DNA of 56,341 bases from Lachnospiraceae bacterium (GCA_017427415.1 JAFRSU010000093.1:1-56341); one strand, 5' to 3'. Positions 35,707-44,449 are shown, counted from the stretch's first letter. Notes: generated by a model not told the origin, from the letters alone. Numbers and translations: made by a program.

Positions 35707-36576
35707 TCACTTCCTGCAATTCTCCAAGAACTCTTTCAGCTCATCCAGCCTCTCCGTCATGACCTTGCGGCCGATATTGTATACACGTTTCAACTCCTCA
35801 GGGTCTCTTATGATACCGCTGATATTAAGTGCCTCGGGCGGCCTGATGACAAATGCGTTTCCGGCAGCTTCCTGACGTGATACATAGAGTGTCTCCGCAT
35901 TGTACTTTACATGTCTGTCGGCCATAGCACCCACTAAGTTCGGATACTTTCTGTATTTAAGCTTTATCAGCTTCATATGCTTGTTTTTCTCTTTTACAAA
36001 GCCGAGCGGCTGTGTAAGGATCACTACGTTCTTACTGTAGCCGAGCTTTTCAAATCCCTTTAACGGTATGGAGTCGGCTATACCGCCGTCAAGCAGCTTA
36101 GTCCCGTCCACTTCCACTATCTTTGACACCAAAGGCATGGATGCCGAAGCCCTGATAAGCTCTATATCCTCAGCATCACCTTTATCGAGCCTGTAATATA
36201 CCTCACAGCCCTTCTCTATATCGGTAGCCACTATATAAAACTCCATCGGGTTTTCTTCAAAAGTCTTTACATCAAATACATCCAGCTCGTTAGGCAGCTT
36301 TTTATAACAGAAATCATTGCTGAACAGGTTGCCTTCCTTTAAGAAGTTCCTGAAGCTGCAATATCTTTTATCCTTGCAGTACTTGACATTATACCTCAGG
36401 GCTCTTCCGATCTGCTTCGACTTATAATTGCACCCGAAGGTTGCTCCCGCAGACACACCGATGGCACCGTCATATTCTATCCCGTTTTCCATCATGACAT
36501 CAGTCACTCCGGCAGTAAACATGCCCCTCATGGAACCGCCTTCCATGACAAGGCCGATTTTTATTTTATTTGCCAT
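35707..36576 (-). CDS. Patatin-like phospholipase
   Basis: 289 residues. Oxyanion loop GGSMRGMF (~14-21), nucleophile elbow GVSAG (~41-45), and the catalytic dyad Asp in LLDGGIADSIP (~162). These define the RssA/YjjU-like bacterial patatins, cytoplasmic acyl hydrolases. Residues from ~190 hold a Lys-rich helix and a C-terminal region that is common to this subfamily in Firmicutes. It sits after rplS on the same strand with the rplS terminator between. Confidence 0.93.
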   Translation of the reverse strand: MANKIKIGLVMEGGSMRGMFTAGVTDVMMENGIEYDGAIGVSAGATFGCNYKSKQIGRALRYNVKYCKDKRYCSFRNFLKEGNLFSNDFCYKKLPNELDVFDVKTFEENPMEFYIVATDIEKGCEVYYRLDKGDAEDIELIRASASMPLVSKIVEVDGTKLLDGGIADSIPLKGFEKLGYSKNVVILTQPLGFVKEKNKHMKLIKLKYRKYPNLVGAMADRHVKYNAETLYVSRQEAAGNAFVIRPPEALNISGIIRDPEELKRVYNIGRKVMTERLDELKEFLENCRK

Positions 36577-36615
36577 ATATATTCATCCTTTTATTTTTGA
36601 GCTATTCGTAATGAC

Positions 36616-36646
36616 AAAAATAAGCGCGGATGACAAGCACCCGCGC
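36616..36646 (-). terminator. rplS terminator
   Basis: GCGCGG (36624-36629) and CCGCGC (36641-36646) form the stem; TTATTTTTG follows on the minus strand. Confidence 0.8.
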
Positions 36647-36673
36647 CTATACATTAGCGTAACCGGTATAAGA

Positions 36674-37021
36674 TTAACGGATAACTTCCTTAACCTTAGC
36701 AGCCTTACCTGTTCTCTGGCGAAGGTAGTTAAGCTTTGCACGTCTTACCTTACCATGTCTAACAACCTCGATCTTTACAACAATGGGTGAATGTAAAGGC
36801 CAGGTCTTCTCTACGCCTACGCCGTTAGAAATTTTCCTGACGGTGAAGTTCTCTCTTGCGCCGCCGTTCTGTCTCTTGGTTACTACGCCCTCGAAGATCT
36901 GCTGTCTTTCGCGGTTACCTTCTTTTACGAGTGCATGTACCTTAACGGTGTCGCCAACTCTGAATTCGGTGATTTCGCTTTTAAGCTGAGCAGCTTCAAT
37001 GTTTTTGATAATATCGTTCAT
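36674..37021 (-). CDS. rplS: 50S ribosomal protein L19
   Basis: 115 residues. The family phrases [31 protein letters not shown] and [32 protein letters not shown] are all present. L19 lies at the 30S-50S interface. It has its own promoter, structured leader and terminator, so it is a separate unit from trmD, unlike the fused operon of many bacteria. Confidence 0.98.
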   Translation of the reverse strand: MNDIIKNIEAAQLKSEITEFRVGDTVKVHALVKEGNRERQQIFEGVVTKRQNGGARENFTVRKISNGVGVEKTWPLHSPIVVKIEVVRHGKVRRAKLNYLRQRTGKAAKVKEVIR

Positions 37022-37042
37022 CTTGAACCTCCTGATATTTTG

Positions 37043-37114
37043 ATGTTCTTACTACTTCGTGTAAAAAAGATTTTCATCTCACCCATTGATTTCAAACTTA
37101 GTACAGCGGAACAC
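37043..37114 (-). ncRNA. Candidate L19 leader RNA
   Basis: On the minus strand GTGTTC-(CGCTG)-TACTA pairs with TAGTA-(A)-GAACAT, giving a two-part closing stem, and AGAT-GAAA-ATCT forms an inner tetraloop hairpin. L19 autoregulatory leaders are known in low-GC Gram-positives, but I cannot align this one to the known family, so it may be a variant or an unrelated leader. Confidence 0.45.
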
Positions 37115-37133
37115 CAATTATTCACAAATACTA

Positions 37134-37162
37134 CTTATAACATATTTCAGGAAGTAATGCAA
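37134..37162 (-). promoter_or_regulatory. rplS promoter
   Basis: Minus strand TTGCAT (37157-37162), 17-base spacer, TATAAG (37134-37139), just upstream of the leader stem. Confidence 0.65.
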
Positions 37163-37210
37163 GCATTTTTTATAGTTTTACCTTAAAATATTCTAAGCCT
37201 TTACTTAATC

Positions 37211-37915
37211 TCATCCCTGGCCCTCGTCGTCATAGGGTATCGTGAGGTTTTCCAGATATTCTACAGACATGCCGGTTATAACATAACCGTATGAAGATGC
37301 CTTGTTCTTTTCTACAGTATATACGATCCTGTAATTAGCCTTCTTATGCTTATAATACTCGTGGATGCCCCAGTATCCGCAGAACATATCCTTTGTTATC
37401 TTATAACCGGTACCGGACTTTTTATAGGATATCTTAATAGTATCAAAAGCGGTCTCGGTCTCACCTTCCCATGCATATAACTCAACCTTTCCTTTTTCAT
37501 TCCGATATACATCCATAACGCCTATTACATCCTCAGCACTCATCTTCGGAAGTTCCTTATAAGTTACCGCAGTACCGAACATCTTTTTTGCCATGGCTTT
37601 TAATTTCTTGGTCGATACGGTATACAGGATCTCCCATTCCCATTCTCCGTATTCCGAGACATATGTACGCGGGCAGTTAAAAGCAGCTGCCTTCGCCATA
37701 ACCACTTTACTCATTGGTACTTCTCTAACCTCTCCCTCTTCAATATCATTACTCATAAGAAGATACCATTCATACCCGCTCATACAATTTACAAGTGCTT
37801 TAAGCTTTTTCTTAGTTGACGATGCGGCCTGTACATCCTTGGGTACTGCAAAAGCACATATCATACCCGCTACCAGTAACATTGCAAATAATCTTTTTAA
37901 AACAGTTTTCATCAT
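37211..37915 (-). CDS. Secreted protein of unknown function
   Basis: 234 residues. Signal peptide ~1-31 (two Met, Lys/Arg, hydrophobic core, VQAASS). The rest is Lys/Tyr-rich, with no domain I recognise; a central part (~60-115) reads like a helical region around NCPRTYVSEYGEWEWE and a C-terminal half of beta character (GYKITKDMFCGYWGIHEYY, YRIVYTVEKNKASSYGYV). The signal sequence is similar in style to that of the YD protein at 8562-9635. It sits between trmD and rplS on the same strand, where no extra gene is expected. Confidence 0.7.
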   Translation of the reverse strand: MMKTVLKRLFAMLLVAGMICAFAVPKDVQAASSTKKKLKALVNCMSGYEWYLLMSNDIEEGEVREVPMSKVVMAKAAAFNCPRTYVSEYGEWEWEILYTVSTKKLKAMAKKMFGTAVTYKELPKMSAEDVIGVMDVYRNEKGKVELYAWEGETETAFDTIKISYKKSGTGYKITKDMFCGYWGIHEYYKHKKANYRIVYTVEKNKASSYGYVITGMSVEYLENLTIPYDDEGQG

Positions 37916-38067
37916 ACCCTCATCCTTTCATTTTGATCATATAATAAACCTGTTATGCCTCCGGGGTTATGGCCCTTTTATATTTAACAGGATTTACTGC
38001 TCTTTTAATATAACACATTTTTCCCGTAATTACACTATTATTATTAAGGGATTTATAAGTTCTTTTT

Positions 38068-38865
38068 TCATTCTTCTAAGCTCTTTAAAAACTTTTTATC
38101 TTTCTTATCCAGCTCCACTTTCTCAAACAGATCGGGACGGTTTTTAAGGGTACGCAGCAATGACTGCTCACGTCTCCATTGCTTTATATTGGCATGGTGA
38201 CCGGACAAAAGCACATCCGGTACCGTCATCCCCATAAACTCCTCAGGACGTGTGTACTGGGGGTACTCTAAAGTATTTCCTTCAAAGCTCTCATCTGAAG
38301 CCGACTCGTCGTTACTTAAGACTCCCGGCACCAGACGTGCCACCGCATCCATGATACATATCGCAGGAAGCTCGCCGCCTGTAAGCACAAAATCACCCAG
38401 GGATATATAATCATCCGCTTCAAGCTCCAGCACTCTTTCATCTATACCCTCATAGTGACCGCACAGGAATATCAGGTCTTCTTCTTTTGAAAGCTCCTTA
38501 GCCACTTCCTGGGTAAAAGGACGGCCGATGGGGCTTAAATATATGAGGCGGGTTCTTTTCTTGTCAGCCGGCTCTACAGTCTCAGTTCCACCTGCAGTTT
38601 CATCATTTTCATTAATGCATTTGCCTTGACCGATAAGCTCTCTGGCAGCCTCACACGCCTTATATACAGGACCTGCCTGCATGACCATGCCGGCTCCTCC
38701 GCCGTAAGGATAGTCATCCACGCGGTTATGCTTGTTTTCCGCATAATCACGTATATCTATGACATCAAGGCTTATAAGCCCTTTATCCAGTGCCCTGCCC
38801 ATGATGCTCGTATTCATGATGGTCTCGACCATCTCTTTAAACAAAGTCAGAACCACAAAATGCAT
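38068..38865 (-). CDS. trmD: tRNA (guanine37-N1)-methyltransferase
   Basis: 265 residues. The SPOUT trefoil-knot motifs are present: DYPYGGGAGMVMQ (~52-64), YLSPIGRPFTQ (~108-118), FLCGHYEGIDERV (~134-146) and SLGDFVLTGGELPA (~157-170). An acidic, Thr/Glu-rich insert (~81-103) before YLSP is longer than usual. It methylates G37 of tRNAs reading CNN codons, preventing +1 frameshifts. It lies 44 bases after a lipoprotein gene, in the classic cluster. Confidence 0.97.
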   Translation of the reverse strand: MHFVVLTLFKEMVETIMNTSIMGRALDKGLISLDVIDIRDYAENKHNRVDDYPYGGGAGMVMQAGPVYKACEAARELIGQGKCINENDETAGGTETVEPADKKRTRLIYLSPIGRPFTQEVAKELSKEEDLIFLCGHYEGIDERVLELEADDYISLGDFVLTGGELPAICIMDAVARLVPGVLSNDESASDESFEGNTLEYPQYTRPEEFMGMTVPDVLLSGHHANIKQWRREQSLLRTLKNRPDLFEKVELDKKDKKFLKSLEE

Positions 38866-38909
38866 TCCCGCTCATCCTTTCGACTTATATCCGCCACACC
38901 CTTATATAT

Positions 38910-39800
38910 CTACTCCAGCTCTTCCTTCGGGATAACACTTAAAGCATACCCGAAAAACTTATCATTATCAATCCCCCAAAGATCCAGTGCTTCGCTTCCG
39001 ACACGGATACTGAGTCTCTCCCCGCTTTCAAAAGTTGCATATACCGAGTTTTCAGAATCCTCTTTCCTGGTGGACTTAAAAAATCCGTTACGCTCCAAAA
39101 GCTTTTCGTCTTCAATAAGCTTTATCAGACCGTCCACAAAGCTTTTGTCAACAGTCCGTGTATCCATCAGTATCACATATGAATCACCCATACCGTCTAT
39201 CTCTGAGGTAAAGCTGCCGTCTTCCTGCTTTTCAACTGTCCAGCTGAACCTTCCGCTGCCTCTGTCTTTCAGGTAATAACTGTGTACGCATAAAGAAAAG
39301 TACTTGATCCCGCTAAGGTCTATATTTTTCGGCAGATCTTCTGAAAAATCCTTTATGGCACGGGCTTCTTCCAGCTTTTCTTCAGGAACGAATACATATC
39401 TGTGCCCTTCGGCATCCAGTATCTGCTCATATGCGGTCATAGTACCGTCATCTCTCAGTGTTAGAAGTGACATAATGCCAAACCCTGTACCGGTCTTCTC
39501 GTCAGTATTTACTATCTCGGTATAACTGCCGTCCGTTTGTGCTTTTACCTTGTACTTATCCTTATATGACCCCCAGATGACATACATGGTGTCCCCGTCA
39601 AATTCCAGATACGTTTCCCCGTACATGTCACCCCATCTTCCCTTTACAGGCAGGCTCTCTACGGTATTGTTGTTATTTCCTGTCATATCGGTATCATCCT
39701 TTTTATCGTTATCTTCTTTTACTTTATCACAGCCCCACAATACCATCAAGGCCAGTAACACAAGTAATACACCTAAGGCTTTTTTAACACTGTGCTTCAA
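38910..39800 (-). CDS. Lipoprotein of unknown function, TTG start
   Basis: 296 residues from a TTG at 39798-39800, chosen because GGAGGGG lies seven bases upstream and the product then begins with a proper lipoprotein signal (LKHSVKKALGVLLVLLAL, lipobox LWGC). The ATG eleven codons earlier lacks a site. After an Asp/Lys-rich linker come two beta-rich repeats (WGDMYGETYLEFDGDTMY, FSWTVEKQEDGSFTSEIDG), lipocalin-like in style, but no family is recognised. It is inserted between rimM and trmD. Confidence 0.75.
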   Translation of the reverse strand: MKHSVKKALGVLLVLLALMVLWGCDKVKEDNDKKDDTDMTGNNNNTVESLPVKGRWGDMYGETYLEFDGDTMYVIWGSYKDKYKVKAQTDGSYTEIVNTDEKTGTGFGIMSLLTLRDDGTMTAYEQILDAEGHRYVFVPEEKLEEARAIKDFSEDLPKNIDLSGIKYFSLCVHSYYLKDRGSGRFSWTVEKQEDGSFTSEIDGMGDSYVILMDTRTVDKSFVDGLIKLIEDEKLLERNGFFKSTRKEDSENSVYATFESGERLSIRVGSEALDLWGIDNDKFFGYALSVIPKEELE

Positions 39801-39857
39801 TGTTACCCCTCCGTGATCATATATGAATGCCAAAAACAGCCTGTTTAAAGTAAGCCA

Positions 39858-40364
39858 TCAAAGACCGGGGAGCAGATGCACCTTGATCACCTTTTTTTCG
39901 ATATCGGTTTCAAGGATGCAGTCTCTTATCGCAGGGATGAGTATCTCGCCTCCGTCAGCCTTTTCCACTTCATATACATCATTAGCGGCCGTGGTGATCA
40001 CATCCTTTAAAGTCCCGAGCTTTTCCCCGGACTCTAAGACTATATCGCATCCGATAAGATCGCAGATAAAATATTCATCCTCTCCTAACGGCACTGCATC
40101 TTTTCTATCTATAAGGATATCACAATTCCTTAATTTTTCCATCTCATTTCTGTCATCCATGTCTTTAAATTTCAGGATGACCATGTTTTTAAAGAACTTT
40201 ACTCCTGCGATCTCACGCTCGAGAAGCTCTTTTTTAGTATCTATGTATACGGTTTTTAAGTCCAAAAACCTTTTTGCATCATCAGTGGTGGGGAATACGT
40301 TTACCTCACCGTGTACTCCGTGGGGAGAAGTGATGACTCCCACTCTCAGCATATCGTCTGCCAT
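39858..40364 (-). CDS. rimM: Ribosome maturation factor RimM
   Basis: 168 residues. N-terminal domain opens LRVGVITSPHGVHGEVNVFPTTDD; the PRC-barrel follows with DLIGCDIV and the usual ANDVYEVEK and ILIPAIRDCI...IHLLPGL ending. It assists 30S head assembly together with S19. GAGGAT precedes the ATG. A terminator lies upstream, so rimM either has a separate promoter or depends on read-through. Confidence 0.96.
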   Translation of the reverse strand: MADDMLRVGVITSPHGVHGEVNVFPTTDDAKRFLDLKTVYIDTKKELLEREIAGVKFFKNMVILKFKDMDDRNEMEKLRNCDILIDRKDAVPLGEDEYFICDLIGCDIVLESGEKLGTLKDVITTAANDVYEVEKADGGEILIPAIRDCILETDIEKKVIKVHLLPGL

Positions 40365-40397
40365 ATACTATCCTCTTTAACCTAAAACTCCTTCTGT

Positions 40398-40426
40398 TTA
40401 CACCTCATCCGCCCATTCGCCAGGGA
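40398..40426. repeat. Family B remnant
   Basis: TTACACCTCATCCGCCCATTCGCCAGGGA keeps the start and CGCCAGGG core of family B (113 and 11061) but has lost the middle and right end. It lies between khpA and rimM. Confidence 0.6.
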
Positions 40427-40446
40427 TATATTTAATCCTACATGAC

Positions 40447-40472
40447 AAAAAACCCCCCTGCATGCAGGGGGG
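40447..40472 (-). terminator. Terminator after khpA
   Basis: The 20-base perfect palindrome CCCCCCTGCATGCAGGGGGG (40453-40472) is followed by TTTTTTG on the minus strand. It would split the ylxM-ffh-rpsP-khpA unit from rimM. Confidence 0.88.
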
Positions 40473-40479
40473 ATCGGGA

Positions 40480-40716
40480 TTAAACAATATCTACTACAAC
40501 TTTTCGGTCATCCTTTGCGGCAGCGGCAGCACGTACCACTGTACGAATGGATTTCGCGATACGTCCCTGCTTTCCAATGACCTTACCCATATCTTCAGGT
40601 GCAACCTTAAGCTCGACAGTGATCTGCTCATCTGTCTCTGTTTCGGTAACTTCCACCTGGTCAGGATGATCAACAAGTGATGTAGCTATGATTCGAACTA
40701 ATTCCTTCACTCTCAA
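40480..40716 (-). CDS. khpA: KH-domain RNA-binding protein KhpA
   Basis: 78 residues, the YlqC/KhpA size. The type II KH core has the GKVIGKQGRIAKSIRTVV loop (GxxG ~44-52). KhpA pairs with KhpB to bind RNAs affecting cell division in Gram-positives. Between rpsP and rimM is its standard place. Confidence 0.95.
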   Translation of the reverse strand: MRVKELVRIIATSLVDHPDQVEVTETETDEQITVELKVAPEDMGKVIGKQGRIAKSIRTVVRAAAAAKDDRKVVVDIV

Positions 40717-40728
40717 TCACCTCGACTT

Positions 40729-40974
40729 TTATTTTACGATGCCGGCTTTTTTGAAAAGCTTACCAACGATATCGGTCGGCTGTGCGCCATTGCTTAACCA
40801 CTGCTTAGCTGCTTCCTCATCAATCTTGATGGCTGCAGGCTCCTGGTTAGGATCGTAGGTTCCGATCTCAGCTATGAACTTACCATCTCTGGGTGATCTC
40901 TCATCTGCTACGATAACACGGTAAAAAGGTGTCTTCTTAGCACCCATTCTTCTTAATCTGATCTTTACTGCCAT
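40729..40974 (-). CDS. rpsP: 30S ribosomal protein S16
   Basis: 81 residues from the ATG at 40972-40974, preceded by AGGAGGTGA; the longer frame to 41025 adds 17 non-family residues. [26 protein letters not shown] and the GTYDPNQEP and AQPTD segments are family hallmarks. S16 stabilises the 30S body. Confidence 0.97.
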   Translation of the reverse strand: MAVKIRLRRMGAKKTPFYRVIVADERSPRDGKFIAEIGTYDPNQEPAAIKIDEEAAKQWLSNGAQPTDIVGKLFKKAGIVK

Positions 40975-41043
40975 TTTATATTCACCTCCTGTTATAATTT
41001 TTATATCGTAATATCCGAAATCCAATTATCACGGACAGTTACT

Positions 41044-42411
41044 TTAAAATAATTTGTTTTTCCCGAAGAAAGGCATCTTAAATCCTTTCTTGCCGGGTTT
41101 CATGGCTCCCGAGAACTGCTTCATGACCTTTTTGGTCTCGTTAAACTGCTTGATGAACCTGTTTACATCGGCTATATCAACGCCGCTTCCCTTTGCTATC
41201 CTGTTTTTTCTGGAAGGATTGAGCAGATCGGGATTGGCACGCTCGGCCTTCGTCATGGAGCCTATGATGGTCTCGGCCTGCTTTAATGCAGCCTCTCCGC
41301 CGCTCATGTCGGCATCCTGGAGCTTACTGGTGTTCATACCCATGCCGGGAAGCATCTCCATTATCTTTCCAAGACCTCCCATTTTTTTCATGGAAGCTAT
41401 CTGGTCCAAATAATCGTTAAAATCAAACTCCGCTTTTCTGAGCTTCTTCTCTAATTCCTTGGTCTTTTCCTCATCGAACTGTGCTTCCGCCTTATCGATA
41501 AGAGTAAGGATATCACCCATACCTAAGATACGTGAAGCCATTCTGTCGGGATAGAACTGCTCGACATCCGTAAGCTTTTCACCGGTACCTATATAAAGGA
41601 TGGGCTTACCTGTAACATGCTTGATAGAAAGAGCGGCACCGCCACGGGTATCACCGTCCAGCTTGGTCAGGATAACACCTGTGATCTCAAGCTTGGAGTT
41701 GAATGTCTCGGCTACATTTACCGCATCCTGACCGGTCATGGCATCAACGGTAAGTACCGTATGATCGATATTGATCTCTTCCTTGACCTTGATCAGCTCT
41801 TCCATCATCTCTTCATCTATATGGAGACGTCCGGCTGTATCTATGATGACTACATTCTCGTTGTTGCTCTTGGCATGCTCTAAAGCAGCCTTTACGATAT
41901 TTACCGGTGCATGGCTCGTACCCATCTCAAAAAAGTCCACACCGACCTTACCCGCATTGATCCTTAACTGGTCTATAGCTGCAGGTCTGTATATATCACA
42001 GGCTACAAGCAGTGGCTTTCTACCCTTGGACTTAAACTTACCGGCGAGCTTGGCAGCCATGGTGGTCTTACCTGCACCCTGAAGACCGCACATCATGATC
42101 GTGGTGATCTCATTGCCGGGCTTAAGCTCTATCTCGGTGGTCTCACTGCCCATCAGAGCAGTCAGCTCCTCGTTTACTATCTTTATTACCATCTGTCCCG
42201 GAGTCAGTGAATTAAGTACATCCTGACCGACGGCACGTTCTGTAACCGTATTTATAAAACTTTTTACTACCTTGAAGCTAACATCGGCCTCTAAGAGAGC
42301 CATCTTAACTTCACGCATGGCTGTCTTTACATCCGCCTCGGAAAGTCTGCCCTTTCCTCTTAAGCTCTTAAAGACATTTTGCAATTTTTGACTTAAAGAC
42401 TCAAATGCCAT
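41044..42411 (-). CDS. ffh: Signal recognition particle protein Ffh
   Basis: 455 residues. N domain ~1-90, G domain with GLQGAGKTTMAAKLAG (~109-124), DTAGRLHIDEEMM, TKLDGDTRGGAAL; M domain ~300-430 with SKLQDADMSG replaced finger region and MTKAERANPDLLNPSRKNRIAKGSG, the RNA-binding helix-turn-helix. The tail ends MKPGKKGFKMPFFGKNKLF. It binds SRP RNA and nascent signal sequences and docks to FtsY. Its start follows ylxM by 30 bases. Confidence 0.98.
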   Translation of the reverse strand: MAFESLSQKLQNVFKSLRGKGRLSEADVKTAMREVKMALLEADVSFKVVKSFINTVTERAVGQDVLNSLTPGQMVIKIVNEELTALMGSETTEIELKPGNEITTIMMCGLQGAGKTTMAAKLAGKFKSKGRKPLLVACDIYRPAAIDQLRINAGKVGVDFFEMGTSHAPVNIVKAALEHAKSNNENVVIIDTAGRLHIDEEMMEELIKVKEEINIDHTVLTVDAMTGQDAVNVAETFNSKLEITGVILTKLDGDTRGGAALSIKHVTGKPILYIGTGEKLTDVEQFYPDRMASRILGMGDILTLIDKAEAQFDEEKTKELEKKLRKAEFDFNDYLDQIASMKKMGGLGKIMEMLPGMGMNTSKLQDADMSGGEAALKQAETIIGSMTKAERANPDLLNPSRKNRIAKGSGVDIADVNRFIKQFNETKKVMKQFSGAMKPGKKGFKMPFFGKNKLF

Positions 42412-42441
42412 CTATATTCCCTTCTGTAAACTACAGTCTCT

Positions 42442-42783
42442 TCAGATATCCGATATGACGGAAGTAAGTATGTCCGATACTTCTTTGTCCTTCGACTTAT
42501 CCAAAGCTTCTTCTAATCTATCCGTTATGCTGTCCATCTTCTTTAAAAACCCGAGCTTCTCTTCAGCGTCCTGAAGCTCCTTAGAACAGCGCTTTACTAT
42601 ATCTCTGACTCCCTGCCGGCTCAGTCCCACCTGTTCGGCTATCTCACCCAAGGAAAAATTATCCAGCACATAGCTTTCAAATATTTCTTTTTTATGATCA
42701 GACAGGAGCGGTCCGTATACATCATATAATCTCGTAAGCTCCACTATCTCTTTTAATGCTTCATCAGCGTTGCTTGTACTCAT
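42442..42783 (-). CDS. ylxM: YlxM/p13-family helix-turn-helix protein
   Basis: 113 residues. A sigma-70 region 4-like HTH, YVLDNFSLGEIAEQVGLSRQGVRDIVKRCSKELQD (~36-70), and C-terminal acidic helix match UPF0122. In streptococci YlxM binds SRP components and stimulates Ffh GTPase. First gene of the SRP/S16 operon, from the promoter at 42850-42878. Confidence 0.93.
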   Translation of the reverse strand: MSTSNADEALKEIVELTRLYDVYGPLLSDHKKEIFESYVLDNFSLGEIAEQVGLSRQGVRDIVKRCSKELQDAEEKLGFLKKMDSITDRLEEALDKSKDKEVSDILTSVISDI

Positions 42784-42849
42784 ATGATCACTCTCTAATT
42801 TGCAGGTATATGCTTCTTACTGTAAAGTTTTTTTCTTTACACCTCGGAT

Positions 42850-42878
42850 AGTATATATCCTTTACCGGCATTTGTCAA
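42850..42878 (-). promoter_or_regulatory. ylxM-ffh-rpsP-khpA promoter
   Basis: Minus strand TTGACA (42873-42878), 17-base spacer, TATACT (42850-42855): an excellent sigma-A promoter, followed by a leader with TTTACAGTAAGAAG before the ylxM ATG. Confidence 0.85.
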
Positions 42879-43120
42879 CATATATTTTTAATTTTTTTAC
42901 TGCTTTTTCTCTTCTTTCCATCTTTATTTCCTCCATCCTTTATATACTAATACATTATGGGGTCAGGTACCATTAAAAATATATTAATTTTATAAATTTC
43001 TTACTTCACTTTTTTTATTATTTTTTCACCTTATATTAATTGCTATTGTAAAAACGATTTAGTAATATGTAATATAGAAGGTATTATATCTTACGTCATA
43101 TCGAAAAGGGAGGATATGCC
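42879..43120. other. AT-rich spacer with a family A-like fragment
   Basis: No gene is seen. The stretch is very AT-rich. ATTATGGGGTCAGGTACCATTA at about 42953-42974 resembles the GGGGACAGG loop of the 26872 repeat. A TTGTAA-18-TAATAT pair near 43047-43076 could drive the small membrane protein gene that follows. Confidence 0.5.
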
Positions 43121-43417
43121 ATGGGAGAATTTATTTTTGATGTAGTAGGTGAACTCATCGGGGCTTTTATTGAATTTATGTTTTCACCGGCATTTCTGGA
43201 AAGGCTACCCAGACCGGTCAGGACCTTTTTCAGGATCTTCTTTATATTAGTCTTGATCGCTGCACTGGGATTGATAACGTTTGCCGGTATTTTTGCGCTG
43301 ATCAGCTTTTTTAAAAAAGGAAGTTCGGTCTTGGTATTGATCGGCGGACTCATCCTTATAGGTGCCGTGATCGGCTTTATAGCTTTTTTGGTACACACAT
43401 TAAAGAAAAAATTTTAA
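43121..43417 (+). CDS. Small membrane protein, two to three helices
   Basis: 98 residues with a clear GGGAGGA ribosome site. A short amphipathic N-terminal helix (GELIGAFIEFMFSPAFLERL) is followed by hydrophobic segments at about 37-60 and 69-93, with a Lys-rich end (LKKKF). No domain recognised. It converges with the AraC gene, eight bases apart, with no terminator between. Confidence 0.8.
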   Translation: MGEFIFDVVGELIGAFIEFMFSPAFLERLPRPVRTFFRIFFILVLIAALGLITFAGIFALISFFKKGSSVLVLIGGLILIGAVIGFIAFLVHTLKKKF

Positions 43418-43425
43418 CCTGCCGG

Positions 43426-44340
43426 TCATTTATCAAATATACTGTGCTTGTCAAACTGCTTTCGATACACTCCGGGAGCCATACCCGTGATCTTTTTGAA
43501 TGCATTTGAAAAGTTATGCACATCCGAAAAACCTATGGAATATGCCACTTCCGAGACCGTAGTATTGGACTCGGTAAGTATCGATTTGGCATATTCCGTT
43601 TTTTCTTTTAAGATATATTGCTTTAATGGCACACCGTTCATCTTTTTGAAAAAGGTAGTCAGGTATTTTTCATTATATTCAAAATAAGAAGCGATATCCT
43701 CTATCTTTAAGCTTTCGGATATATGCCAGGATATGTATGTTTTTATGTCGGAGTTAAGCTGTTCTTGGGACCGTGATGTTTTAAACGACATATCGACACT
43801 GCCCTGCAGAGAAAGTTCTGTTATAAGGGCACCGGTCAGATAGTTGTTTAAAGTTCTGTCACGGTACCTTTTATCCGCATCCTGGAGCTCTTTTAGGAGG
43901 ATGATTATCCTTTCCTTATATGCACATATGTCTTGACGTCTTATGCTAATGAAATTTTCGGTATTATCCGTATCGTTTATTTCTGTATCTGCACTTTCTG
44001 CTCCTGCCTCAACTCCGGCTTTTCCCATATCTGCACTTCCTGCTCTTGCCTCATCTCCTGCTTCTTCAGCCTCAAAATGCACCCAGTAAAAGGAACAATA
44101 CCCGTTTTTTGTCCCCTTCTGCTGCCTGCAGGGCGACATGATAAGGTATTCACCTTCATTTACAACATATTCCGCTCCGTCGCATTCGATAGCCAGAGAC
44201 CCTTCCGTCACAAGCACAAGCTCATAGTCAGTCAGTTCTCTCGTCATATGTATCCAGTTCTCATTCGGAGCTATAAATCTCCCGCTCCAGTGATAATTAA
44301 AACCTTTACTGGTGCTAAATGTTATTTTATCTTCTGTCAT
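43426..44340 (-). CDS. AraC-family transcriptional regulator
   Basis: 304 residues. N-terminal AraC cupin (~1-105; HWSGRFIAPNENWIHMTRELTDYELVLVTEGSLAIECDGAEYVV), then an odd low-complexity Ala/Glu/Gly linker (~108-130: AGDEARAGSADMGKAGVEAGAES), a helical region, and the double HTH at ~195-295 with IEDIASYFEYNEKYLTTFFKK and VSEVAYSIGFSDVHNFSNAFKKITG. It probably senses a sugar and activates the divergent GH127 gene (inference from position). A four-copy tandem repeat with AAGGA units forms its leader. Confidence 0.93.
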   Translation of the reverse strand: MTEDKITFSTSKGFNYHWSGRFIAPNENWIHMTRELTDYELVLVTEGSLAIECDGAEYVVNEGEYLIMSPCRQQKGTKNGYCSFYWVHFEAEEAGDEARAGSADMGKAGVEAGAESADTEINDTDNTENFISIRRQDICAYKERIIILLKELQDADKRYRDRTLNNYLTGALITELSLQGSVDMSFKTSRSQEQLNSDIKTYISWHISESLKIEDIASYFEYNEKYLTTFFKKMNGVPLKQYILKEKTEYAKSILTESNTTVSEVAYSIGFSDVHNFSNAFKKITGMAPGVYRKQFDKHSIFDK

Positions 44341-44418
44341 ATCAGTTCCTTACTTGTCTTATCAAGTCCTTGCCTGTCTTATCAGTCCTTGCCTGTCTTA
44401 TCAGTCCTTGCCTGTCTT
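44341..44418. repeat. Tandem 19-20-bp repeat with Shine-Dalgarno units before the AraC start
   Basis: Units: 44341-44360, 44361-44380, 44381-44399 and 44400-44418, the last two identical (ATCAGTCCTTGCCTGTCTT). On the minus strand each reads AAGACAGGCAAGGACTGAT, so each supplies an AAGGA. The AraC ATG itself (GATATGACAG) looks like a one-base variant of the unit (GATAAGACAG). Confidence 0.88.
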
Positions 44419-44449
44419 ACCCTCGTACATATATTAGAGTATACTACTT

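Noticed and set aside
44341..44418. CRISPR-like array
   Set aside because: Units are directly adjacent with no spacers, so this is a tandem repeat.
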